A stretch of 64,000 nucleotides of DNA from Mycobacterium fragae (GCF_002102185.1 NZ_LQOW01000004.1:22396-86395), one strand, 5' to 3'; numbered from the stretch's first letter, positions 39,060 to 48,877 are shown. Program-made: numbers and translations. The notes: generated by a model from the letters alone, not told the origin.

Positions 39060-40337
39060 ATGGCCTTTGCCGTCGCGTCGCAGGTAGATCAGTCACGCCT
39101 CGCCGACGGCGAACTGGCCAGTTCCGCGGCCGCCGCGCGGTACATCGGCGACACCTGTTTGTCCGACGGCCCGGTGGGCCGGGTCGGTCTCGAGGTCGAA
39201 GCGCATTGTTACGACCCGGTCGAGCCGCATCGCAGACCGGCCTGGGAGGAAATCACCGCGGTCCTCGAATCGCTGCCGGCGATGCCGGGTGGCAGTGCGC
39301 TCAGCGTGGAACCCGGCGGCGCCGTGGAACTGTCCGGGCCGCCCGTGGACGGGGTGCTGGCCGCGATCGAGGCGATGACCAGCGACCAGGCCGTGCTCCG
39401 AGCCGCCTTCGCCGAGGCCGGACTGGGGTTGGTGATGCTGGGCGCGGACCCGCTGCGGCCGGCCAAGCGAGTCAACCCGGGCGCGCGTTATCGCGCCATG
39501 GAACAGTTCTTCGCGGCCAGCCGCTCCGGCGTCGCCGGTGCGGCGATGATGACGTCGACGGCGTCGGTCCAGGTCAACCTGGACGCCGGGCCCCGGGCCC
39601 GGTGGGCCGCGCGGGTGCGGTTGGCGCACGCTCTGGGGCCGACCATGGTCGCGATCGCCGCCAATTCACCGCTGCTCGGTGGGGAGTTCTCCGGCTGGCT
39701 ATCCACCCGACAGCGGGTGTGGAGTCAGCTCGATTCGGCGCGGTGCGGACCCATTCTGACCGCCAGTGGCGACGACCCGGGCACCGACTGGGCGCGCTAC
39801 GCGCTGAAGGCGCCGGTAATGCTGGTGCACGAGCCCGACGCCGTTCCGGTGACGCGCTATGTGCCGTTTGCGGATTGGGCCGACGGGCGCGCGGTGCTGG
39901 GCGGTCGCCGGCCAACGGCCTACGACCTGGACTATCACCTCACCACGCTGTTCCCGCCGGTGCGTCCACGGCAGTGGCTGGAAATCCGCTACCTGGACAG
40001 CGTTCCGAACGCCATCTGGCCGGCAGTGGCGTTCACGCTGGTGACCCTGCTCGACGACCCGGCCGCCGCCGAGGTCGCGGCCGAAGCCGTCGAACCCGTC
40101 GCCACCGCGTGGGACACCGCCGCGCGGGTCGGGCTGAATGACCGGCGGTTGCACGCCGCGGCCAGCCGCTGCGTGGCCATCGCCGCCGAACGTGCACCGG
40201 CCCAGCTGGGCGACGCAATGCGGCGCCTGGTCGAGGCGGTCGACCAGGGGCGCTGTCCGGCCGACGACTTCTGCGACCAGGTGATCGCCAACGGGATCGC
40301 CCCGGCCGTCGCCCAGCTGGCGCAAGGGCAGCCGTGA
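39060..40337 (+). CDS. egtA: Glutamate-cysteine ligase of ergothioneine synthesis
   Basis: A 425-aa EgtA (GshA-type ligase) that makes gamma-glutamylcysteine, the sulphur donor used by EgtB. Ligase features include [13 protein letters not shown] (about residues 40-52, metal/ATP glutamates), [16 protein letters not shown], the [10 protein letters not shown] strand, and LEIRYLDS near the end. ATG 39060 follows a GGAGG-type site. It is the first gene of a tightly overlapping egtABCDE operon. A possible -10 (TATGGT, 38992-38997) lies upstream. Confidence 0.93.
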   Translation: MAFAVASQVDQSRLADGELASSAAAARYIGDTCLSDGPVGRVGLEVEAHCYDPVEPHRRPAWEEITAVLESLPAMPGGSALSVEPGGAVELSGPPVDGVLAAIEAMTSDQAVLRAAFAEAGLGLVMLGADPLRPAKRVNPGARYRAMEQFFAASRSGVAGAAMMTSTASVQVNLDAGPRARWAARVRLAHALGPTMVAIAANSPLLGGEFSGWLSTRQRVWSQLDSARCGPILTASGDDPGTDWARYALKAPVMLVHEPDAVPVTRYVPFADWADGRAVLGGRRPTAYDLDYHLTTLFPPVRPRQWLEIRYLDSVPNAIWPAVAFTLVTLLDDPAAAEVAAEAVEPVATAWDTAARVGLNDRRLHAAASRCVAIAAERAPAQLGDAMRRLVEAVDQGRCPADDFCDQVIANGIAPAVAQLAQGQP

Positions 40338-41614
40338 CATCACGCGAAACCCTGGCCCGGGATCTGACCCGGGCGCGAGATCGGACGCTGCGCCTGACCG
40401 ACTTCGACGACGCCGAACTTTGCCGGCAGTACGACCCGCTGATGAGTCCGCTGGTATGGGACTTGGCGCACATCGGTCAGCAGGAAGAGCTTTGGCTGCT
40501 GCGCGGTGGTGACCCGGATCGACCGGGCATGTTGCCCCAACCGATCGACGGCCTGTACGACGCATTCGTGCACTCCCGCGCCAGCCGCGCCGAGCTGCCG
40601 CTGCTGTCCCCGGACCAGGCGCGGGTCTATTGCCGCACCGTGCGCTCGGAAGCCCTGGACGCCCTCGACGCCTTGCCCGACCAACCCGACGCAGATTTCG
40701 CGTTCGGCATGGTCGTCAGCCACGAACACCAGCACGACGAAACCATGCTGCAGGCGCTGAACCTGCGCAGCGGCCCGCCGCTGCTGGCCGCTGGATCTGT
40801 GCTGCCCGAGGGCCGACCGGCACTGGCCGGGACGTCGGTGCTGGTTGCGGGCGGCCCTTTCGTGTTGGGCGTCGACGCCGCGAGCGAGCCGTTCTCGCTG
40901 GACAACGAACGCCCCGCGCATGTCGTGGATGTGCCGGCATTTCGCATCGGGCGGGTTCCGGTCACCAACGGCGAGTGGCGGCAGTTCATCGACGACGGCG
41001 GCTACGCCCAGCCGCGGTGGTGGTCGGCGCGCGGCTGGGAGCATCGCCAGCACGCCGGCCTGACCGCGCCGCAGTTCTGGGACGCCGATGGGCACACCCG
41101 GACCCGGTTCGCCCGCATCGAGGAGATTCCCTCCGACGAACCCGTCCAGCACATCACCTATTTCGAGGCCGAGGCCTACGCCGCGTGGGCCGGCGCCCGG
41201 TTGCCCACCGAAATCGAGTGGGAGAAGGCCTGTGCGTGGGATCCGGCGGCGGGTGCCCGGTGCCGCTACCCGTGGGGAGCCGAGGAGCCCTCTGCCGCCC
41301 GCGCCAACCTGGGCGGCGACGCGCTGCGCCCGGCGCCGGTCGGCGCCTACCCGGCGGGCGCGTCGGCCTACGGGGCCGAGCAGATGCTCGGTGATGTCTG
41401 GGAGTGGACCAGCTCGTCGCTGCGGCCCTGGCCGGGATTCACGCTGATGATCTACCAGCGGTACTCGCAGCCCTTCTTCGGCGGCGACTACCGGGTGCTG
41501 CGCGGCGGGTCGTGGGCGGTGGAGTCGTCGATTCTGCGGCCGAGCTTCCGCAACTGGGATCACCCGTACCGGCGGCAGATCTTCTCCGGTGTCCGATTGG
41601 CGTGGGACGTCTGA
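40334..41614 (+). CDS. egtB: Hercynine oxygenase / sulfoxide synthase
   Basis: A 426-aa non-haem iron enzyme that couples hercynine and gamma-glutamylcysteine to a sulfoxide using O2. The N-terminal DinB-like domain carries the three-His iron site: H46 ([10 protein letters not shown]) and the HEHQH pair H130/H134. The C-terminal FGE-sulfatase-type fold includes [21 protein letters not shown] and [12 protein letters not shown] 40334 overlaps the egtA stop (GTGA). Confidence 0.95.
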   Translation: MTSRETLARDLTRARDRTLRLTDFDDAELCRQYDPLMSPLVWDLAHIGQQEELWLLRGGDPDRPGMLPQPIDGLYDAFVHSRASRAELPLLSPDQARVYCRTVRSEALDALDALPDQPDADFAFGMVVSHEHQHDETMLQALNLRSGPPLLAAGSVLPEGRPALAGTSVLVAGGPFVLGVDAASEPFSLDNERPAHVVDVPAFRIGRVPVTNGEWRQFIDDGGYAQPRWWSARGWEHRQHAGLTAPQFWDADGHTRTRFARIEEIPSDEPVQHITYFEAEAYAAWAGARLPTEIEWEKACAWDPAAGARCRYPWGAEEPSAARANLGGDALRPAPVGAYPAGASAYGAEQMLGDVWEWTSSSLRPWPGFTLMIYQRYSQPFFGGDYRVLRGGSWAVESSILRPSFRNWDHPYRRQIFSGVRLAWDV

Positions 41615-42303
41615 TGTGTAGGCACCTGGGCTGGTTGGGACGCGAGGTCTCGGTCTCCTCGCTGGTGCTGGAGCCGGCCTACGGTCTGCGCACGCAGTCC
41701 TATGCGCCCCGCCGGCAGAAGTATGCGCTACTGAACGCCGACGGTTGGGGCGTCGGGTTTTTCGACGGCGCGATTCCGCGGCGGTGGCGCAGCGCCGCAC
41801 CGTTGTGGGGGGATGCGTCGTTCGCCTCGGTCGCCCCCGCGCTGCGTAGCCACTGCGTGGTGGCGGCGGTGCGCTCGGCGACGGTCGGCATGCCGATCGA
41901 AGTCGGCGCCACCGCGCCGTTCACCGATGGACACTGGCTGCTCTCCCACAACGGCATCGTCGACCGCCATGTGCTGCCCGCCACCTCGTCGGCCGAATCG
42001 GTCTGTGACAGCGCGGTTCTCGCTGACCTGATCTTTGCCCGCGGACTCGACGAGCTAGGTGCGGTGGTCGTGGAGATCGGGAATGCCGACCCGCATGCTC
42101 GGCTGAACATATTGGCGGCCAACGGTTCTCGTATGCTGGCCACCACCTGGGGTGACACCCTGTCGGTGTTGCACCGCGACGACGGCATCGTGCTGGCCAG
42201 TGAACCCTATGACGACGATGCCGACTGGGATGAAGTGCCGGACCGCCATCTGGTCGAGGTCACCCCGGACGGCATTACCATGACCGTGCTGAAGGGACCC
42301 TGA
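41614..42303 (+). CDS. egtC: Gamma-glutamyl-hercynylcysteine sulfoxide amidohydrolase
   Basis: A 229-aa class II (Ntn-type) glutamine amidohydrolase that removes glutamate from the EgtB product. Cys2 directly follows the initiator Met and becomes the N-terminal nucleophile. The family's NADGWGVGF and [10 protein letters not shown] motifs are present. ATG 41614 overlaps the egtB stop (TGATG). The longer frame from 41404 is a shadow. Confidence 0.94.
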   Translation: MCRHLGWLGREVSVSSLVLEPAYGLRTQSYAPRRQKYALLNADGWGVGFFDGAIPRRWRSAAPLWGDASFASVAPALRSHCVVAAVRSATVGMPIEVGATAPFTDGHWLLSHNGIVDRHVLPATSSAESVCDSAVLADLIFARGLDELGAVVVEIGNADPHARLNILAANGSRMLATTWGDTLSVLHRDDGIVLASEPYDDDADWDEVPDRHLVEVTPDGITMTVLKGP

Positions 42304-43268
42304 TGACGCTGTCGCTGTCCAACCATCTGGCCGCGGACTCGGCATACCACGCGCTGCGTCGCGATGTGCTCGACGGCCTTCGGTGTACACCGAAGTCGTT
42401 GCCGCCCAAATGGTTCTACGATTCTGTAGGCAGCGACTTGTTCGACCAGATAACGCGGCTGCCCGAGTATTACCCGACCCGCGCCGAGGCGGAGATACTG
42501 CGCGCCCGGTCGGCCGAGGTGGCGTCTACAGCCGGTGCGGACACCTTGGTCGAACTGGGCAGCGGCACGTCGGAGAAGACTCGGATCCTGCTGAACGCGC
42601 TGCGCGACGGCGGCTCGCTGCGCAGGTTCGTGCCGTTCGACGTGGACGCCAGCATGTTGTCGGCGGCCGCGACCGCAATCCAGCGCGAATATCCTGGCAT
42701 CGAAATAGCCGCTGTCTGCGGCGATTTCGAAGAGCACCTGGCCGAAATCCCCGGTGGTGGGAGGCGGCTGTTCGTCTTCTTGGGTTCGACGATCGGTAAT
42801 CTCACGCCCGGCCCGCGTGCGGAGTTCTTGGCGGCGCTGGCGGCGGTGTTGAAGCCGGGCGACAGCCTGCTGTTGGGCACGGACCTGGTCAAGGACACCG
42901 GCCGACTCGTCCGGGCCTACGACGATGCCGCAGGGGTGACGGCCCGGTTCAACCGCAATGTACTAGCGGTGGTCAACCGGGAACTCGACGCCGACTTCGA
43001 CCTCAGCGCCTACCAACATGTCGCCCGCTGGAACGCCGCCGAAGAGCGGATGGAAATGTGGCTGCGGGCCGAGGCGCCGCAGCAGGTGCGCATCGGCGCG
43101 CTGAATCTGACCGTCGAGTTCGCCGCCGGTGAGGAGATGCTCACCGAGGTGTCCTGCAAATTCCGGGCGGAGGCCGTGGCCGCCGAGCTGGCGCGCTCAG
43201 GCCTGCGCCGCATCCGGTGGTGGACCGATGACGCCGGCGACTTCGGGTTGTCACTGGCGGTCAAGTGA
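42303..43268 (+). CDS. egtD: L-histidine N-alpha-methyltransferase
   Basis: A 321-aa SAM-dependent enzyme that trimethylates histidine to hercynine. It contains the [18 protein letters not shown] entry region, the SAM motif [33 protein letters not shown] and the C-terminal SCKFRAEAV segment that shapes the histidine pocket. ATG 42303 overlaps the egtC stop (TGATG). Confidence 0.95.
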   Translation: MTLSLSNHLAADSAYHALRRDVLDGLRCTPKSLPPKWFYDSVGSDLFDQITRLPEYYPTRAEAEILRARSAEVASTAGADTLVELGSGTSEKTRILLNALRDGGSLRRFVPFDVDASMLSAAATAIQREYPGIEIAAVCGDFEEHLAEIPGGGRRLFVFLGSTIGNLTPGPRAEFLAALAAVLKPGDSLLLGTDLVKDTGRLVRAYDDAAGVTARFNRNVLAVVNRELDADFDLSAYQHVARWNAAEERMEMWLRAEAPQQVRIGALNLTVEFAAGEEMLTEVSCKFRAEAVAAELARSGLRRIRWWTDDAGDFGLSLAVK

Positions 43269-44398
43269 GCGCTGGTCTCGCCGATGCCTGGCGGGCCGCC
43301 CGTCCGCCGGTCGCGGGGCTGCATCTGGACAGCGCAGCCTGCTCTCGGCAGAGCTTCGCGGTGCTCGACGCCGCCGCCCGGCATGCCCGGCACGAGGCCG
43401 AGGTCGGCGGGTACGTCGCCGCGGACGCGGCCAAACCCGTGCTGGACGCCGGACGCGCGGCGGTGGCCGCGCTCGCCGGCATGCCCGACGCCGAGGTCGT
43501 ATTCACCACCGGTTCCCTGCACGCGCTGGACTTGTTGCTGGCCAGTTGGCCGCCCGGCGGTCGCACCCTGGCCTGCCTGCCCGGCGAGTACGGACCCAAC
43601 CTGGCCGTGATGGCGGCGCACGGCTTCGCCCGACGCCCGCTGCCGGTCGACGGTGAGGGTCGAGTCGCGGTCGACGAGGCCGCTGTCGGCCTGGCCGCCG
43701 ACCCACCCGACTTTGTGCACCTGACCCCGGTGGCCAGCCACCGCGGCGTGGTGCAACCGCTGTCCGAGATGGCACACGTGTGTGCTGAATTGGGGTTACC
43801 GCTGGTGGTCGACGCCGCGCAGGCACTGGGCCAAGTGGACTGTGCGGTGGGCGCCGACGTGATGTACGCGTCGTCGCGCAAATGGATCGCCGGCCCGCGC
43901 GGTGTCGGCGTTCTTGCCGTGCGCGGGCCGCTGATGCGGCGGCTGCAGCCGCGGCTACCGCCGCCAGATTGGGTGTCGTCGCTGTCGGTGGCCCAGCGCC
44001 TCGAACTTGGCGAGGCGAATATAGCTGCGCGAGTGGGCTTTTCGGTCGCATTGGGCGAGCATGTGGCGTCCGGGCCGGTCGCGATGCGCGCGCGTCTGGC
44101 CGAAGTAGGCCGCACCAGCCGGGCCGTGCTCGCCGACGTAGGTGGCTGGCGGGTGGTGGAAGCGCTCGACGAACCCAGCGCGATCACCACACTGGCACCT
44201 GTCGACGGCCTGGACCCGGCGCGGGTGCGTGCCTGGCTGATTGCCGAACACGGCATTGTGACGACGTCGGCGGGCGTGGAGCGGGCGCCGCTGGAAATGA
44301 CCGCGCCCGTGCTGCGGATCTCCCCACACGTGGACGCCACCGCCGACGAGCTGACGACCTTCGCCGAGACGCTCGCGCTGGCCACCGCGGCGGTGTGA
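43265..44398 (+). CDS. egtE: Ergothioneine C-S lyase (PLP)
   Basis: A 377-aa fold-type I PLP enzyme that cleaves hercynylcysteine sulfoxide to ergothioneine. The PLP-binding lysine lies in [18 protein letters not shown], and the Asp that contacts PLP is in [15 protein letters not shown] 43265 overlaps the egtD stop (GTGA). It closes the operon; the next gene is convergent, 13 nt away. Confidence 0.93.
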   Translation: MSAGLADAWRAARPPVAGLHLDSAACSRQSFAVLDAAARHARHEAEVGGYVAADAAKPVLDAGRAAVAALAGMPDAEVVFTTGSLHALDLLLASWPPGGRTLACLPGEYGPNLAVMAAHGFARRPLPVDGEGRVAVDEAAVGLAADPPDFVHLTPVASHRGVVQPLSEMAHVCAELGLPLVVDAAQALGQVDCAVGADVMYASSRKWIAGPRGVGVLAVRGPLMRRLQPRLPPPDWVSSLSVAQRLELGEANIAARVGFSVALGEHVASGPVAMRARLAEVGRTSRAVLADVGGWRVVEALDEPSAITTLAPVDGLDPARVRAWLIAEHGIVTTSAGVERAPLEMTAPVLRISPHVDATADELTTFAETLALATAAV

Positions 44399-44411
44399 TG
44401 CTCGGCGCCTT

Positions 44412-45092
44412 TCAGCCGGCCTTGTGCGCACTCAGCAGGTAAGCCGGCATCTTCGCCCGGCCCTTGTCGTCCTTGGGAAAGTCCGGCATCTGGAACGGCG
44501 CATCGGGGCGGGCCGGGGGAATGTTGGCGTGAATGAACGCCGGTCGGATCTCGTCGATTTCCCAGTGCTTTGACACCGCGTCCCGCAGCTCGTCTTCGTC
44601 GACGGTGTTGGGTCCCTGCTCGGCATCCGGCGGGAAGGCGCCCTTGGCGAATACCAGCACGTAGTAGTTCGCCCCGGGGGCGGCCGCACGATGCACCGCG
44701 CGCAAATACCCGTCGCGGCCTTCGATCGGTAGCGAATGAAACAGCGTGGAGTCGATCACCGTGTTGAAACGCCCGTCAAAGCCGGTAAGCGAGGTGATAT
44801 CGGCCTGCACAAAGGTGGCGTTGCTCAACCCGCGTTCCTCAGCGGCCTTGGTGGCGGCCGCGATCGCCGTCGGGGTCAGGTCGACGCCCACAACCGTGTA
44901 GCCCTCGGCGGCCAGAGCCAGCGACAGCTCCGCGTAGCCGCATCCGGCGTCGAGCACGTCGCTGCGTACCTTGCCGGCGGCCACCAACGCCGCCAATTCC
45001 GGCTGCGGCTCCCCGATATTCCACGGCGGAGGGCCCTCGAAGACGCCTTGCTCGCGATAGGCATCGTCCCAGTTCATCACCTCATTTGCCAT
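44412..45092 (-). CDS. SAM-dependent class I methyltransferase (Rv3699-like)
   Basis: A 226-aa Rossmann methyltransferase with SAM motif VLDAGCGYAELSLALA (about residues 46-61) and the acidic GVDLTPTAI strand. The N-terminal WDDAYREQG...PPWNIGEPQPEL pattern is typical of small-molecule (thiopurine/tellurite-type) methyltransferases. The substrate is unknown. It lies convergent with egtE, as in M. tuberculosis. ATG 45092 is supported by TAGGTT on the minus strand ending 7 nt upstream (leaderless). Confidence 0.87.
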   Translation of the reverse strand: MANEVMNWDDAYREQGVFEGPPPWNIGEPQPELAALVAAGKVRSDVLDAGCGYAELSLALAAEGYTVVGVDLTPTAIAAATKAAEERGLSNATFVQADITSLTGFDGRFNTVIDSTLFHSLPIEGRDGYLRAVHRAAAPGANYYVLVFAKGAFPPDAEQGPNTVDEDELRDAVSKHWEIDEIRPAFIHANIPPARPDAPFQMPDFPKDDKGRAKMPAYLLSAHKAG

Positions 45093-45099
45093 GCTCTTC

Positions 45100-45105
45100 A
45101 ACCTA
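45100..45105 (-). promoter_or_regulatory. -10 box of the Rv3699-like methyltransferase gene
   Basis: TAGGTT on the minus strand ends 7 nt before ATG 45092. Confidence 0.5.
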
Positions 45106-45195
45106 CTCGGGGGTGCAGCTGCGGCCAGCATCCGCGCGCCTGCGTACCGCGCGCCTCGCGATGGGGTACCTGGCGGGCCAGCAACCAGAAATTCG

Positions 45196-45209
45196 CGTAG
45201 TGCGCTACG
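45196..45209. promoter_or_regulatory. Possible operator in the 220-bp divergent intergenic region
   Basis: CGTAG-TGCG-CTACG is a small perfect inverted repeat in the region between the methyltransferase gene and the peroxidase operon. Nothing else clear is seen in 45106-45300. No -10 box for the operon was recognised. Confidence 0.25.
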
Positions 45210-45312
45210 CGTTTCATCACGCCCAGCCCGAGCGACGATCGGGACATCTGAAAGTGGGCGCAGCGGCAGCAAAGCCCATCGACAGCCGATCCAAAACCAT
45301 AGGAGGTCCGAA

Positions 45313-45591
45313 ATGACTACCACACCAGAAATAGAACTGCTGGATGTTGTCACACCCGACACCGAGTCCAGCACCCAAGAGGCGCCGGTCCTGATCACCG
45401 AGCAACAGGTCGCCTTTGGCACGGCGGCGGCGGTGCCGGTGGCGCCGGCGAGGAAGCGGCGGTTGGCCGCGGCTGTGCACAAACTGTCGGCGGCATTGAC
45501 CCCCGACCCTCGCGAGCCTCGGCGGCATTACGCGAAACGCTATGACTTCCTCGAGCACGCCGCCATGGCACGCGAGATGGGCCGCCTGTAA
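45313..45591 (+). CDS. Small mycobacterial hypothetical protein heading the peroxidase operon
   Basis: A 92-aa soluble protein. The N-terminal half is acidic and Thr-rich. The middle contains PVLITEQQVAFGTAAAV, followed by a basic stretch (ARKRRLAAAVHKL), and the C-terminus is RYDFLEHAAMAREMGRL. I recall short mycobacterial proteins with this (V)LI(S/T)EQQVxFGTAAA and LExAAMAREMxRL pattern, but no function is known to me. An excellent AGGAGG ribosome site 8 nt upstream fixes the ATG at 45313. It is followed 47 nt later by the 38-aa peptide gene. Confidence 0.7.
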   Translation: MTTTPEIELLDVVTPDTESSTQEAPVLITEQQVAFGTAAAVPVAPARKRRLAAAVHKLSAALTPDPREPRRHYAKRYDFLEHAAMAREMGRL

Positions 45592-45638
45592 TCGCTGGGC
45601 AGCGGTTCGCGCCGCTCGATGCATCGGAGGAGGATGTA

Positions 45639-45755
45639 GTGAACGCCGTTACGCTCGCGCTGATCTTGATCGGCGCAACGGCCTTCGCCGTCGGGATAAG
45701 CCATCTGCAGGCGAAACTGGAACGCTGGGCCTATCAGCGTCATGCGCAAGACTGA
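45639..45755 (+). CDS. 38-aa single-span membrane peptide
   Basis: A short gene encoding MNAVTLALILIGATAFAV then GISHLQAKLERWAYQRHAQD. It has a GGAGGAGG ribosome site ending 6 nt before GTG 45639, one hydrophobic helix (residues 4-20) and a basic amphipathic tail. Its TGA overlaps the ATG of the haem peroxidase (TGATG), so it is part of the operon and probably drives peroxidase translation. It could anchor or regulate the soluble haem enzymes. No homologue of known function is recognised. Confidence 0.6.
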   Translation: MNAVTLALILIGATAFAVGISHLQAKLERWAYQRHAQD

Positions 45756-45779
45756 TGAGCCGGCAACCACGGCTCATCA
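45753..45779 (+). promoter_or_regulatory. Hairpin enclosing the peroxidase start codon
   Basis: TGATGAGCC (45753-45761) and GGCTCATCA (45771-45779) form a perfect 9-bp stem with a 9-nt loop. The stem includes the stop of the 38-aa ORF and the ATG of the peroxidase, so ribosomes finishing the small ORF would have to open it. Confidence 0.6.
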
Positions 45780-47734
45780 GCCTTGCGGCGTATGACCCGG
45801 TTTATACAAAGTTATCCCACGTCGTCGCATCGAAATTGGTACCGTCCGAAAACGCCACCCACGAAGCTGTACCACAACGTAGCAAGCCGAACGGGATCCC
45901 TGTGAACGAAAATGGCTCGGGCACACTGTCGCGGTTGGTTTCCTGGATTGCCGAGAAGCTGGACCGCTCCATCGGATGGTCGCGGTTACCAACTCCGTTG
46001 GCCATACCGGTGTTAATCGGATTGCGCCAGCAGCTGCGCGCACACAACCTATACGACACCGGCCGCGGTGCCGGGGACAAGCCGCCGTACGACGCCGAAC
46101 TCGTTGGTGACCTCACCGCTCGTTCCCTCAACGGCACCCACAACGACCTTGATCACCCCCTCATGGGTTCGCTGGGCAGCAGGTTCGGCCGTAACGTTCC
46201 GCTGGCGCACACCTACCCCGAAGAGGATGAGCGCCTGCTCGATCCCAACCCGCGGCTGATAAGCCGGAAACTGCTCGTGCGCGAAGGATTCCAGCCGGCC
46301 ACCACGCTGAATCTGCTGGCGGCGGCGTGGATCCAGTTCGAAGTCCATGATTGGTTCAGCCACGGCACCGACCTGTCGCATCAGTGGGAGATCCCGCTCG
46401 ACGACGACGATCCATGGCCCAATCGGTCCAGGCGGAGCAAACGGCCCGCCGGCAAGCACGTCATGCGGATCGAACGAACCCCGCCCGACCCCAGCCCGGA
46501 CAGCCAGGGTCCGCCCACGTTCGTGACACGAGATACCCACTGGTGGGACAGCTCTCAAATCTATGGTGGCGCACCAAATTTGGAATTCGCCAAGGCACTG
46601 CGGCTGGGCCGTCGCGGACAGCTGCGGATCGACGACCTGGGGCTGCCGCCCGAAGACGCAGAGCAGACCCTCGACCTCAATGGCACCGCGGGCGCCTTCT
46701 GGGTGGGTCTGGCGATCTTGCACTCGCTGTTCATGCGCGAACACAATGCGATTTGCGAGCGGCTGGCCGCGGAGTACCCGCACATGTCCGACCAGCAACT
46801 GTATGACAAAGCGCGCCTGGTCAACTGCGCGCTGATGGCCAAGATCCACACCGTGGACTGGACGCCGGCCGTCATCGCTCACCCCACCACCGTCGTCGCG
46901 CTTCGCGCCAACTGGTTTGGCGTTCTCGGCGAGCGGTTTCGCAAGTATTTCGGGCGGATCACCAAGGACGAAGTGCTGCAAGGTATACCGGGATCACCCA
47001 CCAACCAGCACGGCGTCCCATATTCCCTCACCGAGGAGTTCGTCGCGGTTTACCGCATGCATCCGCTGATTCCCGATCACTTCGTATTCCGGTCCGTGGC
47101 CGACAACAAGCTGATCGCCGAGCACGAACTGCCCGACCTGACCGTGCGTCACGTGCGCGATCGGCTGAACGAGCTGAAGATGGACGACATCTTCTACTCC
47201 TTCGGTCGCGCCTATCCCGGTGCCATCAACCTGCATAACTTCCCCAGGCATCTGCAGTACTTCAAGCGGTACGACGACTCGGTTGTCGACCTTGCGGCAA
47301 TTGACATCCTGCGCGCCCGCGAACGCGGCGTGCCGCGCTACAACGAGTTCCGGCGGCTGCTGCGCCTGAAGCCGGCGTCGTCGTTCGAGGAGCTGACCGA
47401 CAACCCGCAATGGGCCGCGGAATTGCGGCGGATCTATGGTGACGTGGAACGGGTGGACCTGATGATCGGACTGTACGCCGAGCCCAAGCCGCCTGGATTC
47501 GGGTTCAGTGACACCGCCTTTCGCATCTTCATCCTGATGGCCTCCCGACGGCTCGAGAGCGACCGCTTCTTCACCCGCGACTATCGCCCCGAGATCTACA
47601 CCCCAGCCGGAATGGACTGGATCGACTCGAACACCATGCGCACGGTCCTGCTGCGGCACTTCCCGTCGCTCGAGCCTGCCCTGCGCGGCGTCAAGAACCC
47701 GTTCGCACCCTGGGCAAGGGTCGACCGGCGATGA
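45755..47734 (+). CDS. Fatty-acid alpha-dioxygenase-like haem peroxidase
   Basis: A 659-aa animal-haem-peroxidase/cyclooxygenase-superfamily protein, most like plant alpha-dioxygenase (PIOX). The distal His is H198 in WIQFEVHDWFSHGTD. The LFMREHNAICERL and ARLVNCALMAKIHTVDWTP segments are typical of alpha-DOX. The catalytic radical Tyr and proximal haem His are Y433 and H436 in FVAVYRMHPLIPD, so the key residues for fatty-acid oxygenation are kept. Alpha-dioxygenases convert fatty acids to 2-hydroperoxy acids. I see no signal peptide. ATG 45755 overlaps the preceding small ORF (TGATG); GTG 45902 is a possible internal start. The catalase-like gene follows with an ATGA overlap. Confidence 0.85.
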   Translation: MSRQPRLISLAAYDPVYTKLSHVVASKLVPSENATHEAVPQRSKPNGIPVNENGSGTLSRLVSWIAEKLDRSIGWSRLPTPLAIPVLIGLRQQLRAHNLYDTGRGAGDKPPYDAELVGDLTARSLNGTHNDLDHPLMGSLGSRFGRNVPLAHTYPEEDERLLDPNPRLISRKLLVREGFQPATTLNLLAAAWIQFEVHDWFSHGTDLSHQWEIPLDDDDPWPNRSRRSKRPAGKHVMRIERTPPDPSPDSQGPPTFVTRDTHWWDSSQIYGGAPNLEFAKALRLGRRGQLRIDDLGLPPEDAEQTLDLNGTAGAFWVGLAILHSLFMREHNAICERLAAEYPHMSDQQLYDKARLVNCALMAKIHTVDWTPAVIAHPTTVVALRANWFGVLGERFRKYFGRITKDEVLQGIPGSPTNQHGVPYSLTEEFVAVYRMHPLIPDHFVFRSVADNKLIAEHELPDLTVRHVRDRLNELKMDDIFYSFGRAYPGAINLHNFPRHLQYFKRYDDSVVDLAAIDILRARERGVPRYNEFRRLLRLKPASSFEELTDNPQWAAELRRIYGDVERVDLMIGLYAEPKPPGFGFSDTAFRIFILMASRRLESDRFFTRDYRPEIYTPAGMDWIDSNTMRTVLLRHFPSLEPALRGVKNPFAPWARVDRR

Positions 47735-48828
47735 CCGACACCTACGTCGCCTACAGCGACAAACTGGAACGGCGGCAGCCCGACGAGGAGCAGTCGATCG
47801 CCCAGATCATCAAGGTGCTGCACTGGAACAACAAATTTGCGTATCGGAAATACAAACACGCGATCCGTGACGCGCACGCCAAGAGCCATGGCATCCTTCG
47901 TGGAAAGCTCACCGTGTACGACGATTTGGATCCCCAACTGCGCCAGGGACTTTTCGCGACACCGGGGAAGAGCTACGACGTCATCGCCCGGCTTTCCAGC
48001 ACTGCGGGCGGACTTCGCAGCGACCAGCTGCGCGGAGTCCGCGGCCTCGGCGTCAAGGTGCTTGGTGTCGACGGGAAGCGCGAGGACAGCGGGTTGCCCG
48101 GCGAGCCGGCCACCACGCAGGACTTCGTGCTGGTCACCCACCGGGAGTTCCCGTTCGCCGATATGCGGGCCTACGCGCGGGCAGGGATGGTGGCGGCCTG
48201 GATCCTGGCCTGGCTGCCGGACATCGGCCTGAGGTTCATCAGCAATCTGGCGGTCGCCGCCCTCAAGGTCGGACTGCCGGTGCCGGCTACTCTGGCGTTG
48301 TTTGCCCTGCCCAACAACCACATTCTGGGCGAGACCTTCTACTCGTCGGCGCCGCTGCGTTATGGGGACTACGTGGTCAAGATGGCCTACGTGCCGTTGT
48401 CGGAATCGGTGAAAGCATTGGTGGGTGTGCCGGTTCCCCGCGCCGCCGGCCGAGATGCGCACCGCGACATGGTTGTCCAATTCTTCGACAGCAACAGCGC
48501 CGAATACGAGCTGCGCGTGCAACTGTGCACCGATCCCGTCGCGATGCCGATCGAGGACGCCACGGTGGAGTGGCCCGAAACCGTTTCTCCGTACCGCGGA
48601 GTCGCCAAGATCAGATTCGACATGCAGGACGTGGACAGTCCGGCGCGCCGTGCCTACGGCGATGACGTGCTGTCGTTCAATTCGTGGCGCACCCTGGAGG
48701 TTCACCGTCCGCTCGGGTCGATCAACCGGCTCAAAAAACAGGTTTACGAGGCGTCGAGCCGGTTTCGGCATGAGATGAACAATGTGCCTCGAGCAGAACC
48801 CACCGATATCGCGCAGCTGCCCGATTAG
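47731..48828 (+). CDS. Catalase-superfamily haem protein (y4iL/cAOS-like)
   Basis: A 365-aa catalase-related protein, shorter than true catalases (about 480 aa or more). The distal His is probably H49 in RDAHAKSHGILRG, aligned with VHAKG of catalases. The RLSSTAGG...GVRGLGVKVLG segment matches the core barrel, but the NNTP(V/I)FF motif is altered to TTQDFVLVTH. The C-terminus (LSFNSWRTLEVHRPLGSINRLKKQVYEASSRFR) is typical of the y4iL-like subgroup. Catalase-like allene oxide synthases and minimal peroxidases act on organic hydroperoxides, so its likely substrate is the hydroperoxide made by the upstream enzyme. That is inference. Hydrophobic segments near residues 150-195 suggest membrane association. 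Confidence 0.78.
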   Translation: MTDTYVAYSDKLERRQPDEEQSIAQIIKVLHWNNKFAYRKYKHAIRDAHAKSHGILRGKLTVYDDLDPQLRQGLFATPGKSYDVIARLSSTAGGLRSDQLRGVRGLGVKVLGVDGKREDSGLPGEPATTQDFVLVTHREFPFADMRAYARAGMVAAWILAWLPDIGLRFISNLAVAALKVGLPVPATLALFALPNNHILGETFYSSAPLRYGDYVVKMAYVPLSESVKALVGVPVPRAAGRDAHRDMVVQFFDSNSAEYELRVQLCTDPVAMPIEDATVEWPETVSPYRGVAKIRFDMQDVDSPARRAYGDDVLSFNSWRTLEVHRPLGSINRLKKQVYEASSRFRHEMNNVPRAEPTDIAQLPD

Positions 48829-48877
48829 GGCAGCTTTCCCATAGCCAGTTTTACCGCGGACTTTTGATAGTGACGCT

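Noticed and set aside
38493..40337. 614-aa frame ending with egtA
   Set aside because: Its N-terminal 189 residues are an out-of-frame shadow of the PknH-sensor-like gene; egtA begins at 39060 with a ribosome site.
46881..46940. Loss of the catalytic tyrosine in the alpha-dioxygenase (NWFGVLG segment)
   Set aside because: The radical Tyr of this family lies three residues before the proximal His, and it is present as Y433 in VYRMH; the Phe in NWFGVLG is not the catalytic position.
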